Below are positions 7,272 to 14,736 of a stretch of 64,000 bases of DNA, in pieces. Origin of the DNA: CAZUXY01 sp964624235 (GTDB taxonomy: Bacteria; Spirochaetota; UBA4802; UBA5368); the NCBI GenBank assembly GCA_964624235.1, contig CAZUXY010000020.1:1-64000 (forward strand). Reading direction: 5' to 3'. The notes under the pieces are model-generated. The model was not told the DNA's origin, did no database searches, and worked only from the letters and a program-made list of their open reading frames with translations. Both the position numbers and the translations under genes were made by a program. The stretch's first letter is position 1, and each line of letters begins with the position of its first letter.

Positions 7272-8312
7272 ATGAGCCCTGATAATACACAGATGGATCC
7301 GCTGGGCGAACAGACCAGGCTGATTAATATGGCCTTAAAATATACTCAGGGGAATCTGGACAAAGCCAGGCTTATGGCCGCAGGGCAACTGGACGATGTG
7401 GTGATCATCAAGGGTAAGTATTCAGCGGGGAATCCGGATTTTTATGGAGCCCTTGTGGTATTTTTAAACATAGAAAGCCATTATATCATGAATATAAACA
7501 CCCTTACCCTGCCTGAAAGCGGCAAGATCGATCGAATGAGAATTTTCGACGGCTGGAAAACTTTTTACGGTGAACTCATGAGATTGATCGGTGAAGAAGG
7601 AATGCGGGACAAGGCAGTATACGAATTTTCGAATCACCTGGCTGATTCGATGGTCGGATATGATATCTATGATGATCTGGAGAATGCGGATATTGAAGGA
7701 GTTACCCAGGTGCTTTCCGAAATAATCGGAAAATTCCATGGTAACAACAAGGTAAAGTGCCAGATAGAAATGGAAAAGACCAGCTCACTGTCTATGGAGC
7801 TTGAAGGAATCCCGACCGAGGCATTCTCCGGTAATGAAATGCCGTCAGGGGATGATTTGTTGGAAACTCCTGAAGATAAAAAAATGCGGGAAATCGAGGA
7901 AGAGGCGAAATACGTAATTCAGGGTAAACTCATAGTGTCGCCGGTTCGAGGAAAATACATCAACGACATCAAGCCGGGCGAGAATATCAAGGTACAACTT
8001 GTCAGCCAGGATGAGATATCAAAAAAAGTGGCAAAAGTACTTAACGCATACACGGAAGAAGGTGAGTTCCTGCCGATTAAAGGCAGGGTAAAGGAAAAAA
8101 TCTCTCTGGGGAAGAGCGGGTATATTATTTATTCTCTGGTTGCAAAAAATGTACTGGCGAAAATCATTGAAGAGGAGAATGTAAAAATTGAGATGGACTC
8201 GCCGGGAACAGCTGAGAAAACGGATAAAAAAGACACCAGACTGGTTCTTTATGTTACACTGCTGCTCGGGCTGGTAATGCTGACATTGATAGTATTGTTC
8301 GCAATGCTGTAG
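7272..8312 (+). CDS. Tail-anchored unknown protein (346 residues)
   Basis: No family was recognised. The body is cytoplasmic and acidic, with an early helical repeat-like part (TRLINMALKYTQGNLDKARLM) and a beta-rich part near residues 215-310 (IQGKLIVSPVRGKYINDI, EFLPIKGRVKEKISLGKSGY). The last about 25 residues (LVLYVTLLLGLVMLTLIVLF) are a single hydrophobic helix with only a few residues after it, so the protein is probably tail-anchored in the inner membrane facing the cytoplasm. ATG 7272 is preferred over GTG 7266 because AAGGAG lies at 7261-7266. It may be the membrane sensor or effector of the upstream STAS/HATPase pair. Confidence 0.7.
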   Translation: MSPDNTQMDPLGEQTRLINMALKYTQGNLDKARLMAAGQLDDVVIIKGKYSAGNPDFYGALVVFLNIESHYIMNINTLTLPESGKIDRMRIFDGWKTFYGELMRLIGEEGMRDKAVYEFSNHLADSMVGYDIYDDLENADIEGVTQVLSEIIGKFHGNNKVKCQIEMEKTSSLSMELEGIPTEAFSGNEMPSGDDLLETPEDKKMREIEEEAKYVIQGKLIVSPVRGKYINDIKPGENIKVQLVSQDEISKKVAKVLNAYTEEGEFLPIKGRVKEKISLGKSGYIIYSLVAKNVLAKIIEEENVKIEMDSPGTAEKTDKKDTRLVLYVTLLLGLVMLTLIVLFAML

Positions 8313-8345
8313 AAAAGACAGAGAAAAGTTAGTTCCCCGGTCACC

Positions 8346-8579
8346 CTATTCTATATTATATTTTTTGATTTTAGATTTTAAAGTATTCCGGGCAATATCG
8401 AGTACCCTGCTGGTTTTCTGCAGGTTCCAGTTAGTCATTTCAAGGGTAATTTTGATATACTCGTTTTCTACTCTATCAAGCACTTGTTGGAGTGTTTCAT
8501 AACCTTCAGGGATCTTGACCGGTTTCTTCCGTCCTTTGGTTGATAGCAGGATTTTTTTTTCTAATTGATTCATCGTCAT
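8346..8579 (-). CDS. Small Fis-type helix-turn-helix protein (77 residues)
   Basis: The C-terminal half, EYIKITLEMTNWNLQKTSRV followed by LDIARNTLKSKIKKYNI, matches the HTH_8/Fis DNA-binding unit seen at the end of NtrC-type activators (compare ALxxTxGNxxxAAxxLGIxRxTLxxKLKxY). There is no receiver or AAA+ domain, so it is a free-standing Fis-like protein, either a nucleoid-type or gene-specific regulator. A GGAG ribosome site lies six bases before the ATG. It is convergent with the tail-anchored gene and separated from it by 33 bases. Confidence 0.8.
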   Translation of the reverse strand: MTMNQLEKKILLSTKGRKKPVKIPEGYETLQQVLDRVENEYIKITLEMTNWNLQKTSRVLDIARNTLKSKIKKYNIE

Positions 8580-9002
8580 AGTACTCCTCTGTACAATGCA
8601 ATGCTGGATATATATAATTACAAAAACCGATTTGTACCATTTTCACTCATGTCACTTCAGCGGAGGCATCAGCGTTTCTGATTTATCTGAAGTTTCGGGT
8701 GCCGATGTTTTTCAATGTTAATAATTCATGAATTCATTACAAGTAAAATTTTTTATATATAATAATTGTAGAATTTCCTATTATTTATTAAAATACTCAA
8801 TAAATTCATAAAGAGCAATATACCGCAAAAGCATTATAGTGGCTGGGTGGGTATATTAGTAAACAGAGCTTCCAATGTACATTCCGATCCATTGTTAATG
8901 TCATTGTTTCGAAAGCAAGTTTCGCATGCTTTGGTATGCAGAAATTGCGAAATACCGGGATTTTAAAAGTATATATTTAACAGTATAGTATGTATTTATT
9001 AT
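8580..9002 (+). other. Gene-free A/T-rich region upstream of a secreted protein gene
   Basis: No coding frame is supported. It holds the divergent upstream regions of the Fis-like gene (minus) and the secreted-protein gene (plus). An inverted repeat TTTCGCA (8920-8926) / TGCGAAA (8946-8952) encloses an inner GCAT...ATGC repeat. I see no convincing -35/-10 pair. Confidence 0.4.
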
Positions 9003-9932
9003 ATGCACAATAAAAAAGTAAATATACACAGGATAATTTTGATATTTATTTCCATGATGTGGGCATTTATTTTACTGATGTCAATGCAACCGTTTTTAAA
9101 AAACATAAAATTACATGCTCAAATGCCGGACTGGCTTCTCGTTCGTGACAGTGAGGGAAACCGGTATTATATGGCTCCGACAGGCAGGTTTTATTTAAAA
9201 GATAAACCGGAACAAGGTCTTAAACCGGTTTCCCGTGAAGGCCTGGAGTACTGGTTTACGACGGGGAAAGAACTCCTGCGGGAGGGAAAAAAGGCCGATG
9301 GTTTGAGAATAATGAAATCAATTCTCGCATTGCCTCCTGAAGACGGAAAAGTCGCTCGTTTCCAGAAAATGGCATCAAAGGAAATCAACAGGGTCATCCG
9401 GTTTGAAGGTGACCGTTTCGGTGGCCTGAATGAAAAGGCGGCGATAATTTTTATAAAATCGGGGAACGACCAGGTCATTGTCAATGATGTTATGAGGTAT
9501 CATATCCGCATTAGTGGCTCAATGGAAGTGTTAAGAGCGCGTGCGCGAAACAGTAAAGGTTATAAATACCATGGTTTATTGATAGGGGTCAGATTTATCG
9601 CCCCTGTAAATAAAAAAGCCGTTGATGGGTATGACTACCTGATGGGCATTGATTCTGAGCATTTTCATTACCCCCAGGGGACCCTGGCTGTGATGGAAAA
9701 CAACTGGAGGAAAAACCTTGGACCGGATACGTTTCGTCGAATAAAAGTTCATAGAGATGATGAAAGGGTGGTATACGAAATTGATGATAATGCTTCATCA
9801 TATGCAGGTCTGGAATCTTTTATCGTCAGGGGACGACAGGGATATTGTATAAGATTGCTGACCGCTAAAAAGGTGTTCCAGGAAAAGAAGGGCGAATTAC
9901 TTAAAGTAATAAAAGCAATAAGGACGATCTGA
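9003..9932 (+). CDS. Exported unknown protein (309 residues)
   Basis: I do not recognise the family. Residues about 8-30 (IHRIILIFISMMWAFILLMS) are a hydrophobic export segment, followed by a basic stretch and KLHAQMPDW, which could be a signal-peptidase site. The mature part starts with a tryptophan/tyrosine-rich region (WLLVRDSEGNRYYMAPTGRF), a helical part (GKELLREGKKADGLRIMKSI) and a longer alpha/beta domain. A periplasmic or surface location is likely. No clear ribosome site precedes the ATG, so the start is uncertain. It ends three bases before the convergent PilZ gene. Confidence 0.6.
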   Translation: MHNKKVNIHRIILIFISMMWAFILLMSMQPFLKNIKLHAQMPDWLLVRDSEGNRYYMAPTGRFYLKDKPEQGLKPVSREGLEYWFTTGKELLREGKKADGLRIMKSILALPPEDGKVARFQKMASKEINRVIRFEGDRFGGLNEKAAIIFIKSGNDQVIVNDVMRYHIRISGSMEVLRARARNSKGYKYHGLLIGVRFIAPVNKKAVDGYDYLMGIDSEHFHYPQGTLAVMENNWRKNLGPDTFRRIKVHRDDERVVYEIDDNASSYAGLESFIVRGRQGYCIRLLTAKKVFQEKKGELLKVIKAIRTI

Positions 9933-9935
9933 TGT

Positions 9936-10358
9936 CTATTCTTTGTCCAGATCCAGGGCATCATCAATATCCCCGGTCTTATGATTCTTTTCGGTACCAT
10001 CCGAATCCATTTCGCTGGTTTCGGCCTTTTTCAATAGATAAGAGTATTCATTATTGAAAGTTTCAATAAACTTTTCGATATCACTTTCATTGTTCTCGAA
10101 TTGTACTCCGACCTCCCTGCCGTTGACTCTTACCACTTGACCGGTTAGCAGCACTTTCTTCGTCTTGAAGGGAAATTTGATTACAAGCTGATCATTCTTG
10201 TTTAAAATGGCATTCCTTAGAAAACACATGCCACCGGCACTGACGTCAATAAGGTCTACCTGATAGACCTGGTCATTCGAGTGGATTTTATATTCGACCT
10301 GCAGTGTCGGGGTCTTTACGCGGGGATGGGTTCTTTTGTCAAATGCGTTTCTAATCAT
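9936..10358 (-). CDS. PilZ domain protein (c-di-GMP receptor candidate)
   Basis: A single-domain protein of 140 residues. Both PilZ signatures are present: the RxxxR-like KRTHPRVKT near the N-terminus and D-x-S-x-x-G in LIDVSAGGMCF, followed by strands DQLVIKFPF and TGQVVRVNGREVGVQF. By family knowledge it should bind cyclic di-GMP and relay it to motility, adhesion or export systems. The C-terminal about 35 residues are acidic and probably flexible. It is the last gene of a minus-strand run and lies 10 bases after the acetyltransferase gene. Confidence 0.9.
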   Translation of the reverse strand: MIRNAFDKRTHPRVKTPTLQVEYKIHSNDQVYQVDLIDVSAGGMCFLRNAILNKNDQLVIKFPFKTKKVLLTGQVVRVNGREVGVQFENNESDIEKFIETFNNEYSYLLKKAETSEMDSDGTEKNHKTGDIDDALDLDKE

Positions 10359-10368
10359 CTGCTTCTCT

Positions 10369-10836
10369 TTACATGTTTTTTTTATAAATCAGTGCTGTTT
10401 CACCACAATTGTCCTTATGCTTGCAATGATCGCAGTCTTTCCATATTTTTTCGGGTAATGAGTCTTTGTTTACCTCATGAAATCCTAGTTTTCTAAAAAA
10501 AACCGGTGAAAAGCTGAGTGCGAATATCTTTGCAGCAGGGAACTCCTTCAAGAGCGAACCAATGAGTTCACGAACCAGTGATCCGCCGATACCCTTTTTA
10601 AAATATTCTTTCACCACCGCGAGCGACCTGATCTCTTTGAGCTGTGTACCATAATCAAAATGAGAGACCACCCCGATGATGTTGCCGTTTATCTCGGCAA
10701 CAAAGAATGTTTGTATGGTATCGGTTATATCCTCCCTTGAGCGTTCCAGGATAATACCCTCTGAAGAAAACACGGAGAGAATGGAAAAAATCTGTTCAGT
10801 GTCTACGATTAGAGCTTTTCGAATTATATACTGCAT
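10369..10836 (-). CDS. GNAT acetyltransferase, short ArgA-like (amino-acid N-acetyltransferase)
   Basis: The GNAT fold is seen from the CoA-binding loop (SLAVVKEYFKKGIGGSLV, with the Q/RxxGxG/A equivalent KKGIGG) and the late block (FFRKLGFHEV). The tail LPEKIWKDCDHCKHKDNC matches short single-domain N-acetylglutamate synthases that end with KIWxDCxxC. These acetylate glutamate as the first step of arginine synthesis. The two Cys pairs may bind a metal. The substrate call is from family resemblance only. It sits between the SPOR protein (1 base upstream) and the PilZ protein, so it is part of one operon whose other members are envelope or signalling proteins. Confidence 0.75.
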   Translation of the reverse strand: MQYIIRKALIVDTEQIFSILSVFSSEGIILERSREDITDTIQTFFVAEINGNIIGVVSHFDYGTQLKEIRSLAVVKEYFKKGIGGSLVRELIGSLLKEFPAAKIFALSFSPVFFRKLGFHEVNKDSLPEKIWKDCDHCKHKDNCGETALIYKKNM

Positions 10837-10837
10837 T

Positions 10838-11449
10838 TTATCGTTTCAATATGCATGCGTTTCCAGACCAGGCCTTATTAGAATAGGCGGTTATTTTTTT
10901 CAAGGAGATTTCCGCTTCCTGCTGGGTTTTGAATGGTCCGACGAATACTCGGTATTGACGGCTGTTCTTTGACAGAATGACGGTATGTCCGCGGGCGCTT
11001 AAAAAGCCGGCTATATCGTAAGACTGGTCCTTGCTGAATTCACTCCCGATCCTTATAACAAAGGGATACTCGTTTTTTGGGAACAGTTTTTTTCCGTTTT
11101 CCTTTTCCTGTTTTTCGTCTTTGTTCTCCTTTACCTGGGCAACGGCATCATCCTTTAAAATCGAGCTTACCTTCTTCCCCAGGCCGTTCATGGCCTGTTT
11201 TGTATTTTCATCAACCAGGGGATTCTTGGATCCTGAAGCGAATTTTATTCCTATGACGATGCCTACGGTAAAAGAAATGATGCATAGGGCTATAATGAGG
11301 GACATGATGCGATTCGCACGATTCCGTCCTCTTTCCGTTTCCTGGTGATAAACGTTCGTTAGTCGTGAAAAGTATTCCGGATCCTGCGCGTCAAATTGTG
11401 GAGGACAACTCCTTCCTGGTTTTCTGGTATAAAAATCCATGTTTTGCAT
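10838..11449 (-). CDS. SPOR-domain membrane protein
   Basis: A bitopic inner-membrane protein: a cytoplasmic N-terminus of about 45 residues, one transmembrane helix (IMSLIIALCIISFTVGIVIG), a charged Lys/Glu-rich linker, and a C-terminal SPOR domain (PFVIRIGSEFSKDQSYDIAG, GHTVILSK, YRVFVGPFKTQQEAEISLKK). SPOR domains bind denuded glycan at division septa. The ATG at 11449 (MQNMDFY) has an AGGGA site; an upstream GTG at 11524 would add 25 residues with no site. It lies 1 base upstream of the acetyltransferase start in a minus-strand run. Confidence 0.8.
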   Translation of the reverse strand: MQNMDFYTRKPGRSCPPQFDAQDPEYFSRLTNVYHQETERGRNRANRIMSLIIALCIISFTVGIVIGIKFASGSKNPLVDENTKQAMNGLGKKVSSILKDDAVAQVKENKDEKQEKENGKKLFPKNEYPFVIRIGSEFSKDQSYDIAGFLSARGHTVILSKNSRQYRVFVGPFKTQQEAEISLKKITAYSNKAWSGNACILKR

Positions 11450-11597
11450 ATTTTCATTCCCTATGTCATAGATGTGATCCCGGTTTCTGTGTTCAGCAAC
11501 GGGAATCGCCGATATCAACGGCACAACGGGACGGCCGTTATCCGGAGGTACAATTTATTTTTCGACAGGGGGAAGTGTTATTCTTAGGAAAATATTC

Positions 11598-12323
11598 TCA
11601 CATCGAAGATTTAACTGCTCTTTGCAGGGCGCTGATTTCTTTGATTTTAAGTAGTCGGCAATATCCCGAATTTATTCCGCTCAAGCGTACAGGTCCGAAT
11701 CCGGTTCTTTTCAATTTTTTCACCCGGTATCCAAGATTTTGAAAGGTAAGACGCACCTGTCGTTTTTTACCCTCCCTGATGATGATCTTAATGGATTTTC
11801 CCGATTTTCCGAGCCGGGTAACGAAGGCGGGATTCGTTTTCCGTCCATACAGAAAAATGCCGTTTTCCATTTTCTGTTTATCTTCATCTTCGAGAGGGCG
11901 GTCGATCTCAACCAAATACTCTTTCGGGACTTCGAATTTTGGATGGGTCAGTTTGTAAGCCAGCTCTCCATCATTGGTAAGTAAAAGCAGGCCTTCAGTG
12001 TCGCGGTCCAATCGGCCTACGGGCGCAAGACCGGGTTTTCTGTACTTGGACGGGATCAATTCCATGACAATCGATCTTCCTTCCACATCCTCGGCAGCGG
12101 TAATAAATCCTTTGGGTTTATTGAGCATCAGATAGATATAGGTATCCACCGGTCTCATCGGTCGGTAGTCAACCCGCACCTCGTCGGCTTCGATGTCAAC
12201 TACCCGTCCCAGATCGGTTATAGTCTTCCCGTTGACTGTAACTCTCCCTTCTGTAATGTACCGTTCTACCTTTCTACGCGATCCCAGACCGCAAAGAACC
12301 AGAAATTTATTTATTCTCACCAT
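11598..12323 (-). CDS. rluB: RluB/RsuA-family rRNA pseudouridine synthase
   Basis: The N-terminal S4 RNA-binding domain is seen in INKFLVLCGLGSRRKVERYI and GRVTVNGKTITDLG. The catalytic domain contains LMLNKPKGFI, the Asp-bearing GRLDRDTEGLLLLTNDGELA, and REGKKRQVRLTFQNLGY. RluB/RsuA enzymes convert specific uridines of 23S or 16S rRNA into pseudouridine. RluB (23S) is likelier, but RsuA or RluF cannot be excluded. ATG 12323 gives 241 residues, the normal family size; longer readings add an unrelated basic stretch. The start overlaps the last 17 bases of the upstream lipoprotein gene, so translation is coupled. Confidence 0.9.
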   Translation of the reverse strand: MVRINKFLVLCGLGSRRKVERYITEGRVTVNGKTITDLGRVVDIEADEVRVDYRPMRPVDTYIYLMLNKPKGFITAAEDVEGRSIVMELIPSKYRKPGLAPVGRLDRDTEGLLLLTNDGELAYKLTHPKFEVPKEYLVEIDRPLEDEDKQKMENGIFLYGRKTNPAFVTRLGKSGKSIKIIIREGKKRQVRLTFQNLGYRVKKLKRTGFGPVRLSGINSGYCRLLKIKEISALQRAVKSSM

Positions 12324-13065
12324 TGGTTTTGTTCTTTTCACCCTCTGCAGGTTTTTCAGTCTCTTTGGCCTCATTTTCGGATGCATCGTCGGAAATTTTC
12401 GTGAAACGCAATTCCGATTTGTCCTTATCAGCTTCAAGATAATACATCTGGCCACGCTTTACATAATTCAGAATCTGCCCGAAGGTCGTTTTGCCGATAA
12501 AAACCAGTTGTTTCTGTTTGAAGTCGAAATTGTATTCTCCTTCGAGTACAGCACCGCCACGAAGTGATGACCGGTATTTGCCTTCTTCCAGCATTTCCAG
12601 GGAGTGATTGGTAAATTCGCTTCTCTTGTTTACGCTCCACCATTTACCGGAAAGACTCTTCCTCAACTCCTGCTCCTCTTCTTTTTTCAAGTTGATAACA
12701 TAATTCTCTGCCGTGTTTTCCTGGTTCTGCTTGAAGGTTTTAATATTTTCACCGTAAACCCATCCGGACATGCCATTATCGAGTTGTATCTTGTACCAGA
12801 AATTACTGGTTTTCCCTATCCAGCTTTTTTCATGGGATACGTCAACGATTACCACCTTTTCGCCCTTTTTTAACTGGACCACACGGGATGAATAAATTAT
12901 TGGATCTATTCTGATAGAGGTGTTGTCGGTTACGATAATGCCCAGAAGAGTTTTTTTACTTTTCGGCGCCGCCATTTCATCCTTTCCTGATTTGCAGGAA
13001 AATCCCGGGGTAAAGAAAAACATCAGAATAAGAAACGTGACAATATTAATCTTGATATTGTTCAT
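12307..13065 (-). CDS. Lipoprotein with bacterial SH3 domain
   Basis: The N-terminus (NIVTFLILMFFFTPGFSC) is a lipoprotein signal with a relaxed lipobox ending in Cys, as common in spirochaetes. After a Lys-rich spacer comes a bacterial SH3 domain (GIIVTDNTSIRIDPI, VVQLKKGEKVVIVD, WYKIQLDNGMSGWVYGENI), a fold that often binds peptidoglycan. The second half (SGKWWSVN, GGAVLEGEYNFDFKQKQLVF) is a lipocalin-like or unknown beta domain. The tail is Glu/Lys-rich and overlaps the pseudouridine synthase start. A role at the cell envelope is inferred. Confidence 0.8.
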   Translation of the reverse strand: MNNIKINIVTFLILMFFFTPGFSCKSGKDEMAAPKSKKTLLGIIVTDNTSIRIDPIIYSSRVVQLKKGEKVVIVDVSHEKSWIGKTSNFWYKIQLDNGMSGWVYGENIKTFKQNQENTAENYVINLKKEEEQELRKSLSGKWWSVNKRSEFTNHSLEMLEEGKYRSSLRGGAVLEGEYNFDFKQKQLVFIGKTTFGQILNYVKRGQMYYLEADKDKSELRFTKISDDASENEAKETEKPAEGEKNKTNGENK

Positions 13066-13111
13066 AGAATGTACCTGAAACCTCGAAAGACGCTGACTGC
13101 GTTGATGTGAA

Positions 13112-13143
13112 ATACAGGCCTTCTTTTACTATGAAGGCCGTAT
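13112..13143. repeat. Strong hairpin between the lipoprotein and barrel genes
   Basis: ATAC-A-GGCCTTC (13112-13123) pairs with GAAGGCC-GTAT (13133-13143) around a 9-base loop: 7 bp plus 4 bp with one bulge. It lies between two minus-strand genes, about 50 bases before the lipoprotein start. Neither side has a good T-tract, so it may be an mRNA structure in the lipoprotein leader or a weak terminator of the barrel gene. Confidence 0.5.
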
Positions 13144-13254
13144 CTGGCGTCAAGAATCTTTTTTATATGTCAATACAGGCATGAGGGTATAAACTTGCTT
13201 TAATGTCATGAATGTTTCAGCGTATAAAGAATTGTGAACCCGGATCGTAGGAAA

Positions 13255-14001
13255 TCAAAACACGATTCGCATACCGACCACCGCGTAATGAAACATTGAA
13301 AAGGTATACACCTCGTCGTTATCGGCACCCCCCTCGAGCATGCGGTAGCCCGCCTTAACAACAATATTGGGACTGAAACGATAGGTTAAGGCTGCCAGTA
13401 TGTCTTCAGCTCTTCCCTGTTTTGCGGCAAGGGCGTCTCCCTCGAGCAGGAAACCGAAAGGCCGTGCGAACAACCATGACAACCTGAAATTTACGAGAGG
13501 TACAAAGCCGGTGTTTTCTTTTTCTGCACGCCGATTGCCGTCGGACATACTGATCGAGGCGTCTCTGATTTTTGCCGTAATTCCCAGCCCTGCGGTGAAG
13601 GATTCATTTTGATAAAAATCGAACCGATAGGTCAATCGGTATGAATCGAAACGGAAGCGGGTGGAAACATCCGAACCCGCGGTGAAGGTTGTTCCCTTAA
13701 ACACGACGTCACGGTCAATTTTTCCCGATGAGTGGAGCCTGAGGGGTGCTGCCAGGAAAGAAACGGTATGCTTCGAGAAAAAAGTATAACCCGCCTGCAT
13801 TCTGAAAAAATAAGAGGTTTCAGGTTTAATATCTTCTGTAAGAGATATTCTGGTCCCCGAGTCTCCCGGTATACGGACATCGTTGTATCCACCGAATACC
13901 GCGCCTGTTTCAAGGTCCCAGAAGGGTTCCGCATCGGCAGCAACGGAAATCAATGCCGATGCTGCGGTAATGAGCAGCACTGCAGAAAAACGGAGTCTCA
14001 T
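13255..14001 (-). CDS. Outer-membrane beta-barrel-like protein
   Basis: ATG 14001 is followed by a clear signal peptide (MRLRFSAVLLITAASALISV then AADA), probably cut after ADA. The mature about 225 residues alternate hydrophobic and polar residues with many aromatic strand ends (SYFFRMQAGYTFF, DSYRLTYRFDFYQN, FSMFHYAVVGMRIVF), and the last residue is Phe, the classic outer-membrane barrel ending. The size suggests an 8- to 12-stranded barrel. No ribosome site is obvious. The open frame continues upstream to ATG 14232, which has an AAGGGTGG site, but that extension would bury the signal peptide. The specific function is unknown. Confidence 0.75.
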   Translation of the reverse strand: MRLRFSAVLLITAASALISVAADAEPFWDLETGAVFGGYNDVRIPGDSGTRISLTEDIKPETSYFFRMQAGYTFFSKHTVSFLAAPLRLHSSGKIDRDVVFKGTTFTAGSDVSTRFRFDSYRLTYRFDFYQNESFTAGLGITAKIRDASISMSDGNRRAEKENTGFVPLVNFRLSWLFARPFGFLLEGDALAAKQGRAEDILAALTYRFSPNIVVKAGYRMLEGGADNDEVYTFSMFHYAVVGMRIVF

Positions 14002-14232
14002 TAAAAAACGTTTTCCGAATCTGGTGCGGTCCTGACACGAGGCGGTGTTGAACCGGCTCTTTTTTGATAATTTTACTGACGCTGACCGGATATCGACTGC
14101 GGTCCAGGTAATCGGTTTTCTTTTTATCTGTCTGGAGGTATAGAACATGCTTCTTCCCGGAATTAAACTCTGCGCTAACTGTAATACCGGCGCAGGTGAA
14201 AAGTTTTTTATTACACACATCGGGGATATCAT
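14002..14232 (-). other. Ambiguous coding stretch upstream of the barrel gene
   Basis: Two minus-strand frames are open here. One starts at ATG 14232 with an AAGGGTGG site and runs in frame into the barrel gene. The other (ATG 14218, MCNKKLFTCAGITVSAEFN) reads more like a natural small protein but has no ribosome site and runs on into the barrel gene in another frame. It may be a decayed gene, a short coding gene, or simply leader. Confidence 0.3.
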
Positions 14233-14264
14233 GAATTCCACCCTTCTAGTTAATATCACTGGTG

Positions 14265-14435
14265 TTATTTAAAGCAGCCCAGTTGACAACCCTTTATTTT
14301 AATCTTAAGTTCATTGCAGGTTTTCCCGACCACTGCGGGGCTGACATTGAGCCGCAGGGCGATCTCCAGAGCGTCCTGGCAGGAAATCCTGCCTTCAGAA
14401 GAATGTTCTTTCAATACCGCAGCAATTTTTTCCAT
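14265..14435 (-). CDS. 56-residue conserved small protein ending CQLGCFK, HTH-like
   Basis: This short gene has a strong GAGGAG ribosome site (14445-14450) before ATG 14435. The protein begins MEKIAAVLKEHSSEGRISC, followed by a helix-turn-helix-like unit (QDALEIALRLNVSPAVVGKT) and ends IKIKGCQLGCFK. From memory, similar small proteins with a conserved CQLGCF-like end occur in anaerobic Desulfobacterota-type genomes; the role is not known to me. The three Cys near helix and tail (SCQD, TCNE, CQLGC) could bind metal or act in redox sensing. The next frame on this strand begins 32 bases after the stop. Confidence 0.75.
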   Translation of the reverse strand: MEKIAAVLKEHSSEGRISCQDALEIALRLNVSPAVVGKTCNELKIKIKGCQLGCFK

Positions 14436-14736
14436 GGATATTTACTCCTCCTGTACCTCCGTAAGATCATTTACTGTAACTGATATTATTGGATAGATGA
14501 GGCAATTAATTTCAATATTTTTACAAGGAAAAACTACAAATAAGATTTGGTTACCACAGATTAACATTATCACCGGCAGGGAGGAAAGCAGACACACGAG
14601 TATTCCCATAAACTTTTAAATCCAGCAATGGTAAACGTTGTCCTGTTGATCATGGATTCTTCCTTGACTGTTGGATTATCATATAGTAACATGTACGGGA
14701 TTTTTGTTCACTCAGTAATGTGCAGATAGAGGAGGT
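14436..14736 (+). other. Gene-free divergent upstream region (small protein / gltS)
   Basis: It holds the upstream regions of the 56-residue gene (minus) and gltS (plus). A GAGGAGG-type site lies directly before gltS. I see no clear -35/-10 pair, repeat or RNA gene. Confidence 0.4.

Noticed and set aside
14262..14483. 73-codon plus-strand frame after the barrel gene
   Set aside because: The opposite strand holds the 56-residue gene with a strong ribosome site, which explains the open frame.
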